Of a DNA stretch of 64,000 nt, positions 1 to 12,379 are shown in pieces. The DNA is from Magnolia sinica (Eukaryota > Streptophyta > Magnoliopsida > Magnoliales > Magnoliaceae): NCBI RefSeq assembly GCF_029962835.1, contig NC_080585.1:58825443-58889442 (forward strand), in the 5' to 3' direction. The translations under genes were made by a program, and so were the position numbers. Each line of letters starts with the position of its first letter. Position 1 is the stretch's first letter. Under the pieces are notes generated by a model that had not been told where the DNA came from, did not search any database, and worked only from the letters and a program-made list of their open reading frames with translations.

Positions 1-1225
1 TCACTCCCACTGTGAGGCTCGTATCCTAGCTCGTACTGTTCCGTAGGCTTTCGCGGTCCTCCTGGTCGAATTCTGGCAACCCACGATCTGTTATCGGTAG
101 TGGCTCGCAACCTTGAGTCATGTCCCATATTCTAGAGTCGGATCAACCCGAGACTTGTACCCTAGCAACCACACCGTCGTCGTGGTTCCGGTGCCGCGTC
201 TCGGGCGCCGAGGTGATACCCAGGCCAGGAGATATGGGCCCGCATTCAGTTCGAAGAAAACACTGTGTATTGCAAATTCCAAGAGAATCTATCACATCAA
301 ATGTCAAGTACACTCCCATCACTCACCATCACTCACACCCATCCCCAAGTACAACCACCCTCCCCAAAAGTCAACCTTTTCTTACAATAAAGTACCTACT
401 TACATCACTCACCATCCCTTTCTCCCATCACTTCTCTCCCATCATCTCTCTCTCTCTCTCATCTCTCTCTCATTTCTCCCAAGCACTATGAGAGCTTGGA
501 CGTCCATGGCTTCCATGAGAGAAACTAGGTGTGGCCCACTCCCTACCACCCAATCCCACCCTCCAAAATTGATCTCAATCGTTAAATCACACCCCTTGGA
601 GCTCTTGAACGCGTTGGTGGAAGAAGGAAGAAGAAGATCATAAGGTGGGTGATTTTAATTATCTGATTTGTGATTTAAGGGCTCACATATGTGGGACCCA
701 TCTTGATGTATGTGTTGTATCAAAGAGGGATCCATAGTGGCGGGGTCCCTCCGATCTCCATCTCTTTCTCTCTCTTTTATTGTTTGATGGCCCACCTAAT
801 GCGTGCATCCATGCCATCCATCATGGCGGAGCCCACCTTGGAGTATGTGAGAAATCCTCACCGTCTAGCAAATCTAGATGCTGAGACTCACCTAATGGAT
901 GTTTTTCATCCTGGCTGTCCGTCAAGGGTGGACGTGAGGTCAGCCACGTGGTGGCCATCCATGTGGGACGTGGGGCCCTTGATGTATGCATCTTGCCTGT
1001 ACCGTCCAGCTGGGGTCGGGTCCACCTTGATGTATGCTATACACACTGTTCATCCTTCATGCTACTGAGGGAGATCCGAGCTCAAATGGACCATGCTATA
1101 AACCAGCGAGGATTGACGTCCACCGTTGAAACGCTGGGACCCACCCCACATGTGGGGCCGCACTTGATGTATATGCCTTGCATCCAAGCCATTTGTCTAG
1201 GACGCTGGATGCTGGCATGTTTTAA

Positions 1226-1326
1226 AAATATAGATAATATATATGTGTTATATAATATATATATATATATATGTTATATATATATATATACTATTATAAT
1301 AATATAATATATATATGTTATATATA
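1226..1326. repeat. AT-rich microsatellite inside LTR B copy 1
   Basis: Runs of alternating A and T (ATATATAT blocks, TATAATAATATAAT). Copy 2 has only a short AT run at a similar place (41345-41365), so this run is length-variable. Confidence 0.85.
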
Positions 1327-1935
1327 CGTGGTGGCCCCATGTGGGACCCACGTTGATGTAATTATAATATATATAAAGTATATATGTGCTGGGTCCATAT
1401 GGGACCCAAATTGATGTATTTCCATCTGCACCGTCAGTGCTTATGAAACCCACCTTGATGAATTTGGACAGTGGGTCATTAGACCGTCCAGATCATGGGC
1501 CCTACCCTGATGTATCTGTTTACCCACACCATCTAGTAGCTGGACGTGTGGGGCCTACCTTGATGCGTGTGGGTGTTATCCACACCGTCCAACTATAGGG
1601 ACCCCACCTAGCTGTTGTATGATGTTATCACGCTTTGCAGACCCGAATGATGTATATGTTTTACCTATAGTGTCCACTGTTTGGACGGTGGGGCCCACCA
1701 TGATGCATGTGTTGTATCCAAACCATCCAACCATTTTGAAATATCATTTTACGGCATGGGTGAAAGAATGAGTCAGATCTAAAGTTCAAGTGGACCCCAC
1801 CATTGAAATAGTGGACAATGATATCCACTGTTCAAACTTCTAAGGGCTATAATAGTTTCCAAACATGCTGATATTTTGTTTTCACTTTATCTATCTCTAT
1901 GTTAACTTATGAATAAGTTGGATCTCAAAAATACA

Positions 1936-2340
1936 TAACGGTGGGCCCGATGTGTGTATGTATGGCCCATGGGATGCAGCCCGCTTTGATGTACATGAGG
2001 CCCACTTGATTGTATTAGGCCTATGTGATGCGGCCCACTTCATATGTATGAGAGGCCCATTGGTGCGGCCCATTGAGCGGCCCATTACTATATATACATT
2101 AGGCCCATTAGTGCGGCCCATTGATGTAGCCCACTTGATGTGTATAAGGCCCATGTGTAGGGCTCACCTATTGTGTATTTAAAGCCCATGGGTTGTGGCC
2201 CATTGTGATGTACACATAGCCCATTGTGATATATTTGAGGCCCAGGTATGAGGCCCAATATGATGTGTATAAGGCCCTTAAGTGAGGCCCATGGTGATGT
2301 ATATTAGGCCCTTATGTGAGGTCATGGGCCCACTATACGT
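1936..2340. repeat. GGCCCA-rich degenerate tandem repeat
   Basis: Degenerate units of roughly 25-35 bp built around GGCCCATNTGATGTATAT. The same array type recurs at 3701-3930, at 41390-41770 (copy 2) and, inverted, at 16520-16730 (copy 3), so it is a constitutive part of the family B LTR. Short open frames in it are by-products of the repeat. Confidence 0.8.
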
Positions 2341-2450
2341 TTGGCTCTATGTGGGCCACTCCTTGCCAGCAATGTTGGTTAAATGGCCACATTGATGGGC
2401 GATGATGGTTAAATGTTCACATTGTGACCTTCCCTTAGGCCCTTTATTAG

Positions 2451-3690
2451 GGCGATTATCGATTTCGATTGTCGTGGCCGATTACCGATTAGCGATCGAG
2501 GCCGATTATCATGACTGATTGCCGATTCCGATTGACATGACCGATTTTACCGATTCTGATTATTGATCGATTTTGATTGTCGTAATTGATTACCGATTTT
2601 GATTGATGTGACCGATTTTTTGATTCAGATGATCGATCGATTCCGATTGTCGTGGCCGATTGCCGATTAGCGATCGAGGCCGATTATCATGACCGATTGT
2701 CATTCCGATTGACGTGACTGATTTACCGATTCTGATTATCGATCGATTCCGATTATCATGACCAATTACCGATTCCGATTGATGTGACCGATTTACCGAT
2801 TCTGATTATCGATCGATTTTGATTGTCGTGGCCGATTGCCGATTATCGATCGAGGCCGATTATCATGACCGATTGTCGATTTCGATTGACGTGACCAATT
2901 TTGCTGATTCTGATTATCGATCGATTCTTATTGTCATAACCGATTACCGATTTTGATTGACGTGACCAATTTTATCGATTCTGATTAACGATCATTTCTG
3001 ATTGTCGTGACGGATTACCGATTCCGATTGACGTGACCGATTTGTCGATTCTGATTATCGATCGATTCTGATTGTCATGTTCGATTGTCGATTAGCGATC
3101 GAGGCCGATTATCATGACCGATTGCAGATTCCGATTGACATGACCGATTTGCTGATTCTGATTATCAATCGATTCTGATTGTCGTAGCCAATTGCCAATT
3201 AGCGATCGAGGCCGATTATCATGATCGATTGTCGATTCCGATTGACGTGACCGATTTACCAATTCTAATTATCGATTGATTCCGATTGTCATGGTTGAGT
3301 GCCAATTAGCGATCGAGGTCAATTATTATGATTGATTGCAGATTCTGATTGACGTGATCGATTTGCCGATTCTGATTATCGATCGATTCTGATTGTCGTG
3401 ACTGATTGCCGATTCCGATTTACGTGACCGATTTGTCGATTTCGATTATCGATCGATTTCGATTGTCGTGACCGATTGCCGATTAGCGATCGAAGCCGAT
3501 TATCATGAGCGATTGTCGATTCCGATTGACATGGTCGATTTGCCGATTCCGGTTATGGATCGATTCCGATTATCGAGGCCAATTTCGATGATTCCGATTA
3601 TCGAGGCCAATTTCGATAACCGAGGCTGATTCCGATTATCGAGGCCAATTTCGATAACCGAGGCTGATTCCGATTGTTGAGGCCGAATAT
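2451..3690. repeat. CGATT-based minisatellite with higher-order periodicity
   Basis: About 1.2 kb built almost wholly of short CCGATT/CGATTG-type words. The landmark GATTAGCGATCGAGGCCGAT recurs near 2488, 2667, 2843, 3089, 3199, 3305 and 3481, giving spacings of about 179, 176, 246, 110, 106 and 176. This fits a ~176-bp higher-order unit made of ~70-bp and ~106-bp parts. Copies 2 and 3 of the LTR lack the array, so it expanded in this copy. Confidence 0.85.
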
Positions 3691-3700
3691 CAAGGGCGAT

Positions 3701-3930
3701 TGATGAGGCCCAATGTGATGTATATGCAACCCGTATTTGAGGCCCATTGTGATATGCATTTGGCCCAATGTGATGTATATGCGGCCCGTATTTGAGGCCC
3801 ATTGTGATTTGTATTCAGCCCATGTGTAAGGCCCAATGTGATGTATATGAGGCCTATGTGATGAGGCCCATTGTGATACATTTGAGGACCAGGTGATGTA
3901 GCCCATTGTGATGTATATTAGGCCCATGTG
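3701..3930. repeat. GGCCCA-rich degenerate tandem repeat, second block
   Basis: Continuation of the GGCCCATTGTGATGTATAT array on the far side of the CGATT minisatellite. The minisatellite therefore grew inside the original array. Confidence 0.75.
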
Positions 3931-4349
3931 AGAGGCTTATCGTTGACACTTGTCTTGCCCGAACACACTTACACCACCCTCTAACCTTTTGTAAGCTTAT
4001 GCATGACCGTTGCGTGCAGGTGGCATTGGATCGCAACAGCACTGAGGAAGGAACGCACATTAGTTCATTTTGGAGTTTTTTATCACCTTGTATTTCCATT
4101 TCTGTATTTGTACTTAAAGTTTTTAATATAGTGGATATGTGGTGATGTTGTTTTGTGACTTAGTTATGCTTGTGGTTATGCTTCATTACAAAAAAAAAAT
4201 CATACTGAAAATCCTCCTTGTAGGATCCCAGGATTGGAATCTGGCATGTGAGTGCCGGAATCCAAGAATGGGGCACTACGGAGGCTGTCGGCGCCGGATT
4301 CAGCGATCGAAAATTTTGTGATCCCGTTTTCCGAGTTTGGGGCATGACA

Positions 4350-5377
4350 CCGTATTCGAGCTGTCGGCATACGTTCAGGTGACGAGCCTCCCGTAGTGAC
4401 TTCGAGTATAAATTAGGCCTACGCTGAGGTGACGAGCCTCCCCGTAGTGACCTCGAGTGTAAACTCGCGAACTTACCTATCCACTGTTTTCATCAGGGGT
4501 GATGCCTTGTAACTTGTCTATCGTATATGATTAACTAGGATTGACGACCCTAGATGGATCCTTGCTTGGGTAAATGATAAAAAGGGAGGTACCTTAGCTT
4601 CCCAAATCTGCTGTATGAATAAGCCTAATAAATTACTTGGCTAACACGACCATGCACCGTATTGCATGTGCTTTGGCGAGGAAGCGCACTTATAAGGAGT
4701 TTGCCATGCGTGATCATTAGATGAAGTCGCTTAGGGAGTGCAGGCGAGGGCATGCTTCATTACTACATGTCATTCTTGTATTAACAGGAGTAATTAGGAA
4801 GTGATTGCTGTATTGATTTATCATTACTGCTTGATTGAATTGATAATATGTTAACCTTTGCCTTATAGTACCATTAAGTTGATCACTCACTCCCACTCTG
4901 GGATGGTGTTTTAAAACACCAACCAGACTCTGATTTAGATGTAGGTTACGACGAGGCTTTCGCGACGGAACCCGATTTCATTGACAAGGAGGAGGAGTTC
5001 TCCTACATTCAGCTCTCAGGCGGGTCTGTGTAGACCTAAGAGCTACATCGTCGGGATTACAGGGATATCAGATTAGTGGAACATTCACATTTTGTCATTT
5101 TGTATAACTTGAAACAAATTATGTATATATTCAGCCTGGTAGCACGTTCATACTCTGGAGGTTATGAAACACGTATATACCTTATATATTTAGTTCAGTC
5201 TTCTGCTTGCTTATTTATATTAACTCTGGAGCATGATATGCTGATTTAGTGTAATCCCACTCATATTTAATGCACTAATATGGACAACATTTAAACATTA
5301 TTATCTATGTTGCATAAGTGATGTGTTGGAACTCGGGAGTTAGGCTTTGCTCGACCCCCAATTTTCGGGGCATTACA
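4350..5377 (+). mobile_element. Truncated LTR fragment, family A (plus orientation)
   Basis: Reads as the reverse complement of the last ~1.1 kb of the Tekay-type LTRs at 46958 and 57096: shared blocks include CGAGCTGTCGGC, GTGACGAGCCTCCCCGTAGTGAC, GATCACTCACTCCCAC followed by TCTGGGATGG, and the terminal TTCGGGGCATTACA. The first ~2 kb of the LTR is missing, and the break abuts the end of LTR B at the shared bases GACACC. Confidence 0.75.
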
Positions 5378-6285
5378 AAAATTCTCAAATTCTTCAGTTA
5401 AATAATTTACCAAGCATTAAAATTAATAATAAAAATTTCAATATAGAAATATTTTGAGAATTCACATTATAGTGCAGATGAGAGAAAGTAAAATAGTGGA
5501 GAAAAACAAGGAGGAGAGAGAGAGAGAGAGAGCAAACTTCTTCCTCTCCTCCATGTTCGCATGACACCACATGAGCGCCCCTTACATGGGACCCACAATG
5601 ATGATCTAAGCCATCCATTACACTTTCACTCTCCCAAGCATTCTCTTTATGTTTCCTCTTTTATGAGCTATCCATTAAGCGATCTTAGATCTTTATCAAT
5701 GACATGACTTTAAATATATAGATTTAATACATCACATCTTAATCTCAGCTAAAATGAGCTATCTAGCATTATATAAAATTATTGATATAAAAGAGTAAGA
5801 AAAGTTACAACCATTGGATCATTGTAGACGATCATATACATCGTTTGATCTTACCCTACATATCTGTAAATTTTAATTAAAGCAATTAATCACAGCCATA
5901 AAACTAATTCAAAACCATTATTCCACACCATGAACCATGTCACATCATCTCTATTCAAAAGAAACAACTAAAACATATCCCATATGCCCTAATTGATCGT
6001 TGATTCAAACTGACCATTGACAAAATGTCAACTTAAATCAATTAAAACTCCTAATTTGCACTTTCTTTGTAGTCCAAGTTTGAAATGGGCATTCCTTATT
6101 AAGGTTTCCACCATACGATTGGTTAAAGCGTAAAATGGACACACTTATCTAGGTAATCAAAAATAAAAAACCAACTAATACCTATAAATAAGATCACTTT
6201 GATATAACTTTTAGTTAGATTTTTTGGAAATGTCTCAAAAAATAAAATACTTATAGATGCTCAGGTTAATTGATTAATCCCTATG
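5378..6285. other. AT-rich stretch without a recognisable gene
   Basis: Low-GC sequence with a short GA-rich run near 5513-5532. No convincing coding frame, RNA gene or element end was found. The base before the solo LTR at 6286 continues at 9395 once the CTATG duplication is removed, so this stretch and the region after 9394 were once contiguous. Confidence 0.6.
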
Positions 6286-9200
6286 TGTAGCGCCCCAAAA
6301 TTCAAGGATCGAGTAGCTACTCGGCTCCCGACTTCCCGAGTGCCATGTGTGCAATAATGAGTCACAAATGCATATAGTTAATCAGGTATTAGCAAGCAAT
6401 GACGAATTAGAGTAAGCATGTTTAATTGCTAATCAGATAATTAAGTTCCAAGTGCTACTAACCAAATAAAGTTCTATCGCAAATTCATATCCAACATAAC
6501 AACTTAATAAATTCGTATAACAGTCGTCCAGGGATCTAATCCCATATGCTCATCACACCCTAAAATGATCTGGGCTCTGGCCCAGTCCTGCCGACATCCA
6601 CCTCGCTAATATGCCCCGCCAAACTCCTGATAGTACGCCCGCTCCTCATCGTCGTCGGCATCGACATCGTCCAATGCGTGCTGCTCCAGGGTAACTGCAT
6701 CTATATCGAGTTCTGGTTGGTGTTTTAGAACACCGTCCCAGAGTGGGAGTGAGTGATCAACTCAGTGGTACCATTAGCAATAGGCATATGAATTATCATG
6801 CATATGATACATTTAATGAACAGTAATCAGCATAGAATCCTAAACATTGTTGTTAATGCAAATGCATGATTTTGATATGATGCATGCCCCTCACAAAAAC
6901 CAGCACTCCCTTAAGCGATGACATCTAATGTTCGTAATGAAACAACACTCCCTCCAAAAGTGACCTCGACTGCATAATCGCCACAATAATAAATACAATG
7001 TCATGAAACATGTTAGCCAGGTTGATTAGTTATGTCCATTCATCCAGCAGATTGGAGAAACCGGAAGACCCTTAGTGGAGTTATTGCCCTAACCCGATCG
7101 CACGGCTCTAGGGTTGTGGCCATGTGACTCTCGCGACCCTTAGCCCTATCTTGGGGTCGTCAATCCCAAAAAGTAGTATAAACATAGACGAATAGATTTG
7201 GACTCAAATGTCCTACTCGCGGTCACTATAGGGAGGTAGTCACCCCAACACAGGCCGACAGCACGGGTACAGTGTCCCATACCACCGTTCCCCACTCACA
7301 AGTCCAAGTACTCAATTGACACTATGAGGAGGCTTGTCACCCCAGCATAGGCTGACAGCATGGGCATAATGTCTCATACCACCATCCCCGGCTCATAAGA
7401 CTTTGTGAGCCGTAAATCATAGTTAACAATGGGCGCAATGGTCTTAGGGTACTTCGGGTTCATACAAGCATGATCAAACAAGGTTAACATACATGGATGG
7501 TCGACTATTAGTTAATGTGCCCTGACGGGCTGAACCGTAGCAAATCGACCTAAGAACACTGTCTCATGTAGTCCAACTATGGCCAACAACCTATAGTTCA
7601 ACTATTCAGACCAGATTCACTCGCGAGTAGGTCCAACGAAAGGGGTCACCCAAGTAATTCCAGGTAATCGGGCCATTCATAAAGGTTTATGCAATAATAC
7701 ATAACATGTATTGTCAAATTCAGAGATATTTCACCCATGACAAGCATAAATCAGCAATTTAAGTACATGGACAGCAATATATCAAGTTCCGCTAACCCAT
7801 AAGGGTCATGTTCATCATATTCCGACATATACAACCATAAGGGCAGGCATGCACAAATAGTCAACAACTAGTCTTCCATGAGTTAACATAGATCACATAA
7901 TTCAGCTATAAATCAAGGAAATTAAGCAAGTAGTTCAACAATCAGCAATGTGACAACATTCCACGCCTTTACTCCTAGCATAATTGACATGTAGCAACAA
8001 TTCAACTAACAATTAGCAATTTACAGCAATTCATGTAATTATTTAAGCATAGTTAGCACCAAATCAGAAAATCAACAATAAACTAGCATAAAATTGGGGA
8101 AAGCTAGATATTTGTACCCTACATGATCATGCAAATGCATAAGTCACAGATTTGGGGTATTAGGGGCTAATCCCCTTCCATAATTTCAGCAATTTCTAGT
8201 CCATTATCCTAATTATGCAGCCCAAATGAAAATTCAGTAACATTCACCAAACATGTTTGTTAAACCTATACTAGGCACGATAATCAACTACCTAAAGGTA
8301 ATGTTCCTCACCTAAACTTAGCCGAAGATTGCTGAGACAATCCTAGCGAGCCGGGTCCTCAAGCTCGAGGTGTCGGGGCCCTGCATTGCATTGGATGGAC
8401 AAAGATCATAAGCATATTGCAGAAATTACAAAAATAGAGTGAGAATTCCTACATTACCTTAGATGGGTTGGAATTCCCCTTCCAACAGCGGAGAACAATC
8501 AGGATTTCCAGCGAAAAAGGGGAGAGGAAGTCAGAATTTACGAATTCCGGCCACCGGGGTCACATACAAGTGAGGTGCCCCAATCTCTCTCCTCTTCTCT
8601 CTCTCTCTCTCTCAACTACTGGAAATGGGGTTTGAGAGAGAGGGCAGCTCTTTTATATGCCCGAAATTATTTTAACTAACCCTGGGTTTTGGGTAATTCC
8701 CCAAATAGCCAAGTGGGGCCCATATCAGGTTGTTGGAGCTACTCTGATGGCCCTATATGATACATGGAATAGCTGCCCCATGACCCGGTGAAGGGTTGGG
8801 CGAAGTTTGATCGCAAACGGATGCGGGGTTTTGCCACAGCGGCCCGATTCGTGATCAACAGTCACCGTTCCATGATCAACGGCCAAATTTTGTAGGCGCA
8901 AGACTAAAATTATTTCCAACCTTCGGTGTGAATTTAGAAGAGATCCGACGGCTAGAATGCTCAGATTTACATACTCAAGCAGCAGAGTTATTTGAGTTAA
9001 TTCCAGAATTTTGTCACTTTTGGCCAGGTGACTTGTAGTTTGCAAGTGCCAGTAGGGCAGCGCTGTTTGACGGTTTCTGGGTATTTCCGGGGCCTGGCAT
9101 CCACGTGGGACCATAAGCCCAACGAGCCCAAAGGTCTTGACAAAGTTTCAGAATTTTTTTGGACCTTCCTCGGGCAATACACGGCCCATATGGACAGTCG

Positions 9201-9394
9201 CCGAATATAAAGGGGCTACCTTGCTCTACGGCTTGTGCTCAACCCGAGCACGACTTGATTTAATTTCATTGGTGGTTAAATTTGTCATTAATTAGTCCAT
9301 AGTAGGCCCACACGTGCGACTGAATTATCCGGTCCTGTGTCAGTTCGCACGTGCACCTCAGGACACTGTTCCCTTTTTTGGACGGGACATTACA
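6286..9394 (-). mobile_element. Solo LTR, family A type (Tekay-like), target duplication CTATG
   Basis: A 3109-bp segment starting TGTAGCGCCCC and ending GGACATTACA, flanked on both sides by CTATG (6281-6285 and 9395-9399). Its internal landmarks (GTGGGAGTGAGTGATCAACTC near 6741-6762 and the AGGCCGACAGCACGG block near 7252-7268) match the LTRs of the full element at 46958-60199, but most of the rest is diverged, so it is a related subfamily rather than the same one. It has no internal coding sequence, so it is a solo LTR left by LTR-LTR recombination. Confidence 0.9.
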
Positions 9395-9798
9395 CTATGG
9401 ATCATAATATAGATACTAGTAAGTTTCTACCATTATCCAAAATCAGATATTTAAATTTAGATATACCTTTTGTTTGCCACTATCAAACATCATTCAATTT
9501 TTAATGTCATACCTTCAAAGTAGAAAGTATTCTATTAAATTAACCTGATATGAAGAGAGGAGAAAATGTACACACAAAAATCTTAGATTAAAGTTCGCGT
9601 TGCACATAAAGAGACATATTCACAGTACGTCAAATGTATGGACGAGTTAACGAAGGGAAGGTATGAGAGATAAGTTTGTCTTTTCTTCTCACTTTTATCT
9701 CTCTATATGGTGACAACCTATAGAGCTTAAGCGACTAAGAATTTCTCTTTTTTGTCTTTACCCTCAGGTATAGGATCTTATATAAAAGCATGAGTTAC

Positions 9799-9876
9799 GG
9801 TTTCAAGGAGAGACACTAGCATAATATTCTACTATAGGGTTTCAAGGAGAGACACTAGTATAATGCTCTACTATCC
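9799..9876. repeat. 39-bp tandem duplication
   Basis: Two units starting GGTTTCAAGGAGAGACACTA at 9799 and 9838 with a few substitutions between them. Confidence 0.9.
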
Positions 9877-10737
9877 TATAAACTTTGGTATGTCTTAATA
9901 TATTTAAAATTTATGATCCTACCTAGGTATGTACCCAAATTGGCTCTATCCCTTCATTGAACATAGCCATCCATCCCTCATATAAATCTCATCCAAATCT
10001 AGTGAGAGATGACAAAATCTTAATTGTTGAAATTACCATCATGTGATAAAAATATTTTAATAGTTAAAACAAAAGATCAACACTTGATAATGCTCGTAAA
10101 ACCTTTGGGGTATTAATATAAATGAAAAATCACTTAATTGATTGTTCTATCTAATAGATCTTAGACATAAGAATGTAAGAAACTAATAGATCTTATATTG
10201 GATCATATGGATATCAGTCATATCTTAGTGCATGAACCCAATAATACCCACATATGAGCTATTACAATTGACGTCATGAGGTGGGCCAAAGAACATTACA
10301 TCAAGAACTTGAACTCTCCATGCATCGTCAAGTTTAAGCATTGGTCAAAGCTAGTATACACAAATTAATCTAGTCAAGGCATTATAGTATCCAGCCTAGA
10401 GACTTAAATGATCATTCAATACAAGTTCCCAATAGGTCTAATACCAAGAGCTTATTCCTATGGCATTCTTATATTCTTATATAGGATAAGGCAGAGAAAA
10501 CAATGACTCATTTTCGATTCTAATGGTAGAGACCTTTTATTGCGATTTATCATTAGTTACCTTATACAAGATGGCCACATAAGAATAATAGTTACTACAA
10601 ATTTATACTACGACTTTCTAGGTGGTCATGGAACAACAAGATATTGAGTTCCATGGAACATAAATTTCCATTGACGTGGTCATTGTGTCCAATCTCAAGT
10701 ACTTAAAGACTACCAGAGGAATCCCTTTCTTTTAATA

Positions 10738-10753
10738 CACACACACACACACA
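10738..10753. repeat. CA dinucleotide microsatellite
   Basis: An uninterrupted ACACAC run. Confidence 0.9.
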
Positions 10754-12299
10754 TGTATGATCTAGAATATGACCACATTAAATATGGCATTAATGACGTA
10801 TCCACACAGGACCTATAGTCATCGTGATCTGCGGTTAAGAGAATCAATTGAAGGTTAGGATTAACTCATTAATTTCTTTGCAGGGCTCACAATAATAACA
10901 CATACCTCAACCTTAGCCTTATTGGGGCTAAAAGGCCTCGACCCTGGTCCTGGCCTTAGTCCTACAAGACCAAGCGAGGCTAAGGGCTAGCCGTTTAAAA
11001 AATAGTGAAATGATCACCGAATCTTCCTAAGAGATGGGTGATCATCTCCCATGTCTACAACAAAAAGAGCCTCTCTGCCATATTAGATCCTTCATCCTCT
11101 TGAAAGATGCGACTTTTCACTTGTGGTGTGCATTCATCACCCACTCTATTAGCCATGCTAGTATTACCTCTAGATACTTCATGCGTCCTCTTTTAAAGCT
11201 GGCTATTGTTCTGCCACGTGCTCCCTCTGTGAGTTCCAGCCCTTGCCCCATAGTCTTTGGGTGTCCTTTTTTGTTTCTCTTTTCTTCCGTATTTCTTTTC
11301 TTTCTTTCTTTATTTATTTTATTTTGCTCATTTTTCTTTGTTTTCCCTCAGGCCCAGGGTCATGGGCTCCTTCTTTCTTTGTTTTTCTCTCTTCTAGGGG
11401 AGACCCCCTCTTTTGCTTATATTTCTTCTAGACTTTTGTCCTACATAAGTAATAAGAGAGTCATTTCCTACTTGTTTTTCTAGAAAAAAGTGAGATGATC
11501 AAATGTTTGAAATAATCCAAATCTAAGAAATATTTTGTAGTATCCCTCCATCCATAATATTTTGCATCATACAAAACCATTATGCAATTGGTTTTAATCA
11601 TAGAAACATGTAAATCTAAAAGTGCTTCTAAATTTCACATGTATGTTAAATGGGACCATGGACAAGTGTCTTCAAATTGTTCATTTTTTAAAAATAAAAC
11701 TGACCTACTTAATGATTGGATTGGGCCAATGGACTGCCCAGGCCCTAAGGCCAAGTTTAGGGGTCCCAGCCCTAGTCCTGCAAAGCCAAACTGGGTAGCT
11801 CAACCCATTTCCACACCTAATTTAAAATGTATAATTAGTTCTAAAAAATTATCATCATCAATTTTTAAATGAAAGATTTACATGACATAAACTTAACTCT
11901 AGGTATTTTCAGTGAGTGATAGAGATTTTTTTTTTTAAATCTCAATCCAATTATATTGAAAAACTAGTTAGAAGTTATAACCTCTATTCTTATAATATTA
12001 TGAGTTATCTTTTGATCATATTATGAAATTAACGAGAAAGATAAAGAATTTTATTACTTGAATATTCAAGTAAAATGCGTAGCTTGATGCATGTTATAAA
12101 TTGCAATAGGGCCAAGCATAACTTTTATAATAGTAAAATTATTAGATATACTTACAATCCACTAAGGAACAATAGAATGTAGAGAATTTTATGATATTTT
12201 AGAAAGTTTAAAATTATGCTCTTCATTATTTTAATTATCTCATTACTCTAGAAGGGTTCATGCTATATATTAAAATCTTATTCTGATACGTTAAGATAG

Positions 12300-12379
12300 C
12301 CCATATATTCACCATAAGAGGTGGGACAATATCATGGAGCCCATATATTCACCATGAGAGGTGGGACAATATCATGGAA
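12300..12379. repeat. 40-bp tandem duplication
   Basis: Two nearly identical units beginning CCCATATATTCACCAT; the only clear difference is ATAAGAG versus ATGAGAG. Confidence 0.9.

Larger units (their letters stand above)
11..4349 (+). mobile_element. Solo-like LTR, family B copy 1
   Basis: Starts TGTGAGGCTCGTATCC and ends GTTTGGGGCATGACA, matching the two ends of the better-defined copy at 39244-43195 (TGTAAGCCCCGTATCC to GGGGCGTGACA) and the inverted copy at 14687-22977. No gag or pol lies next to it, so it reads as a solo LTR. It differs from the other copies by a 1.2 kb minisatellite expansion (2451-3690) and by lacking about 0.9 kb present at roughly 42000-42850 of copy 2. The five bases on the left (CCCAC) and right (CCGTA) do not match, so a clean target duplication is absent. 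The clade is not determinable from the LTR alone; a gypsy origin is inferred from its size and TG...CA ends. Confidence 0.8.

Noticed and set aside
113..643. Open frames of 123-176 residues at the window start
   Set aside because: They lie in the LTR B start, are rich in Ser/His/Pro from CT-rich DNA, and the equivalent part of copy 2 has a different frame.
3503..3927. Overlapping minus-strand frames with NRNQPRLSKLAS and HITMGL repeats
   Set aside because: They are translations of the CGATT and GGCCCA tandem repeats and match no family.
11034..11483. 149-residue hydrophobic plus-strand frame
   Set aside because: The Phe/Leu/Ser-rich part comes from a TTTCTT-rich tract; there is no family motif, promoter or exon context.
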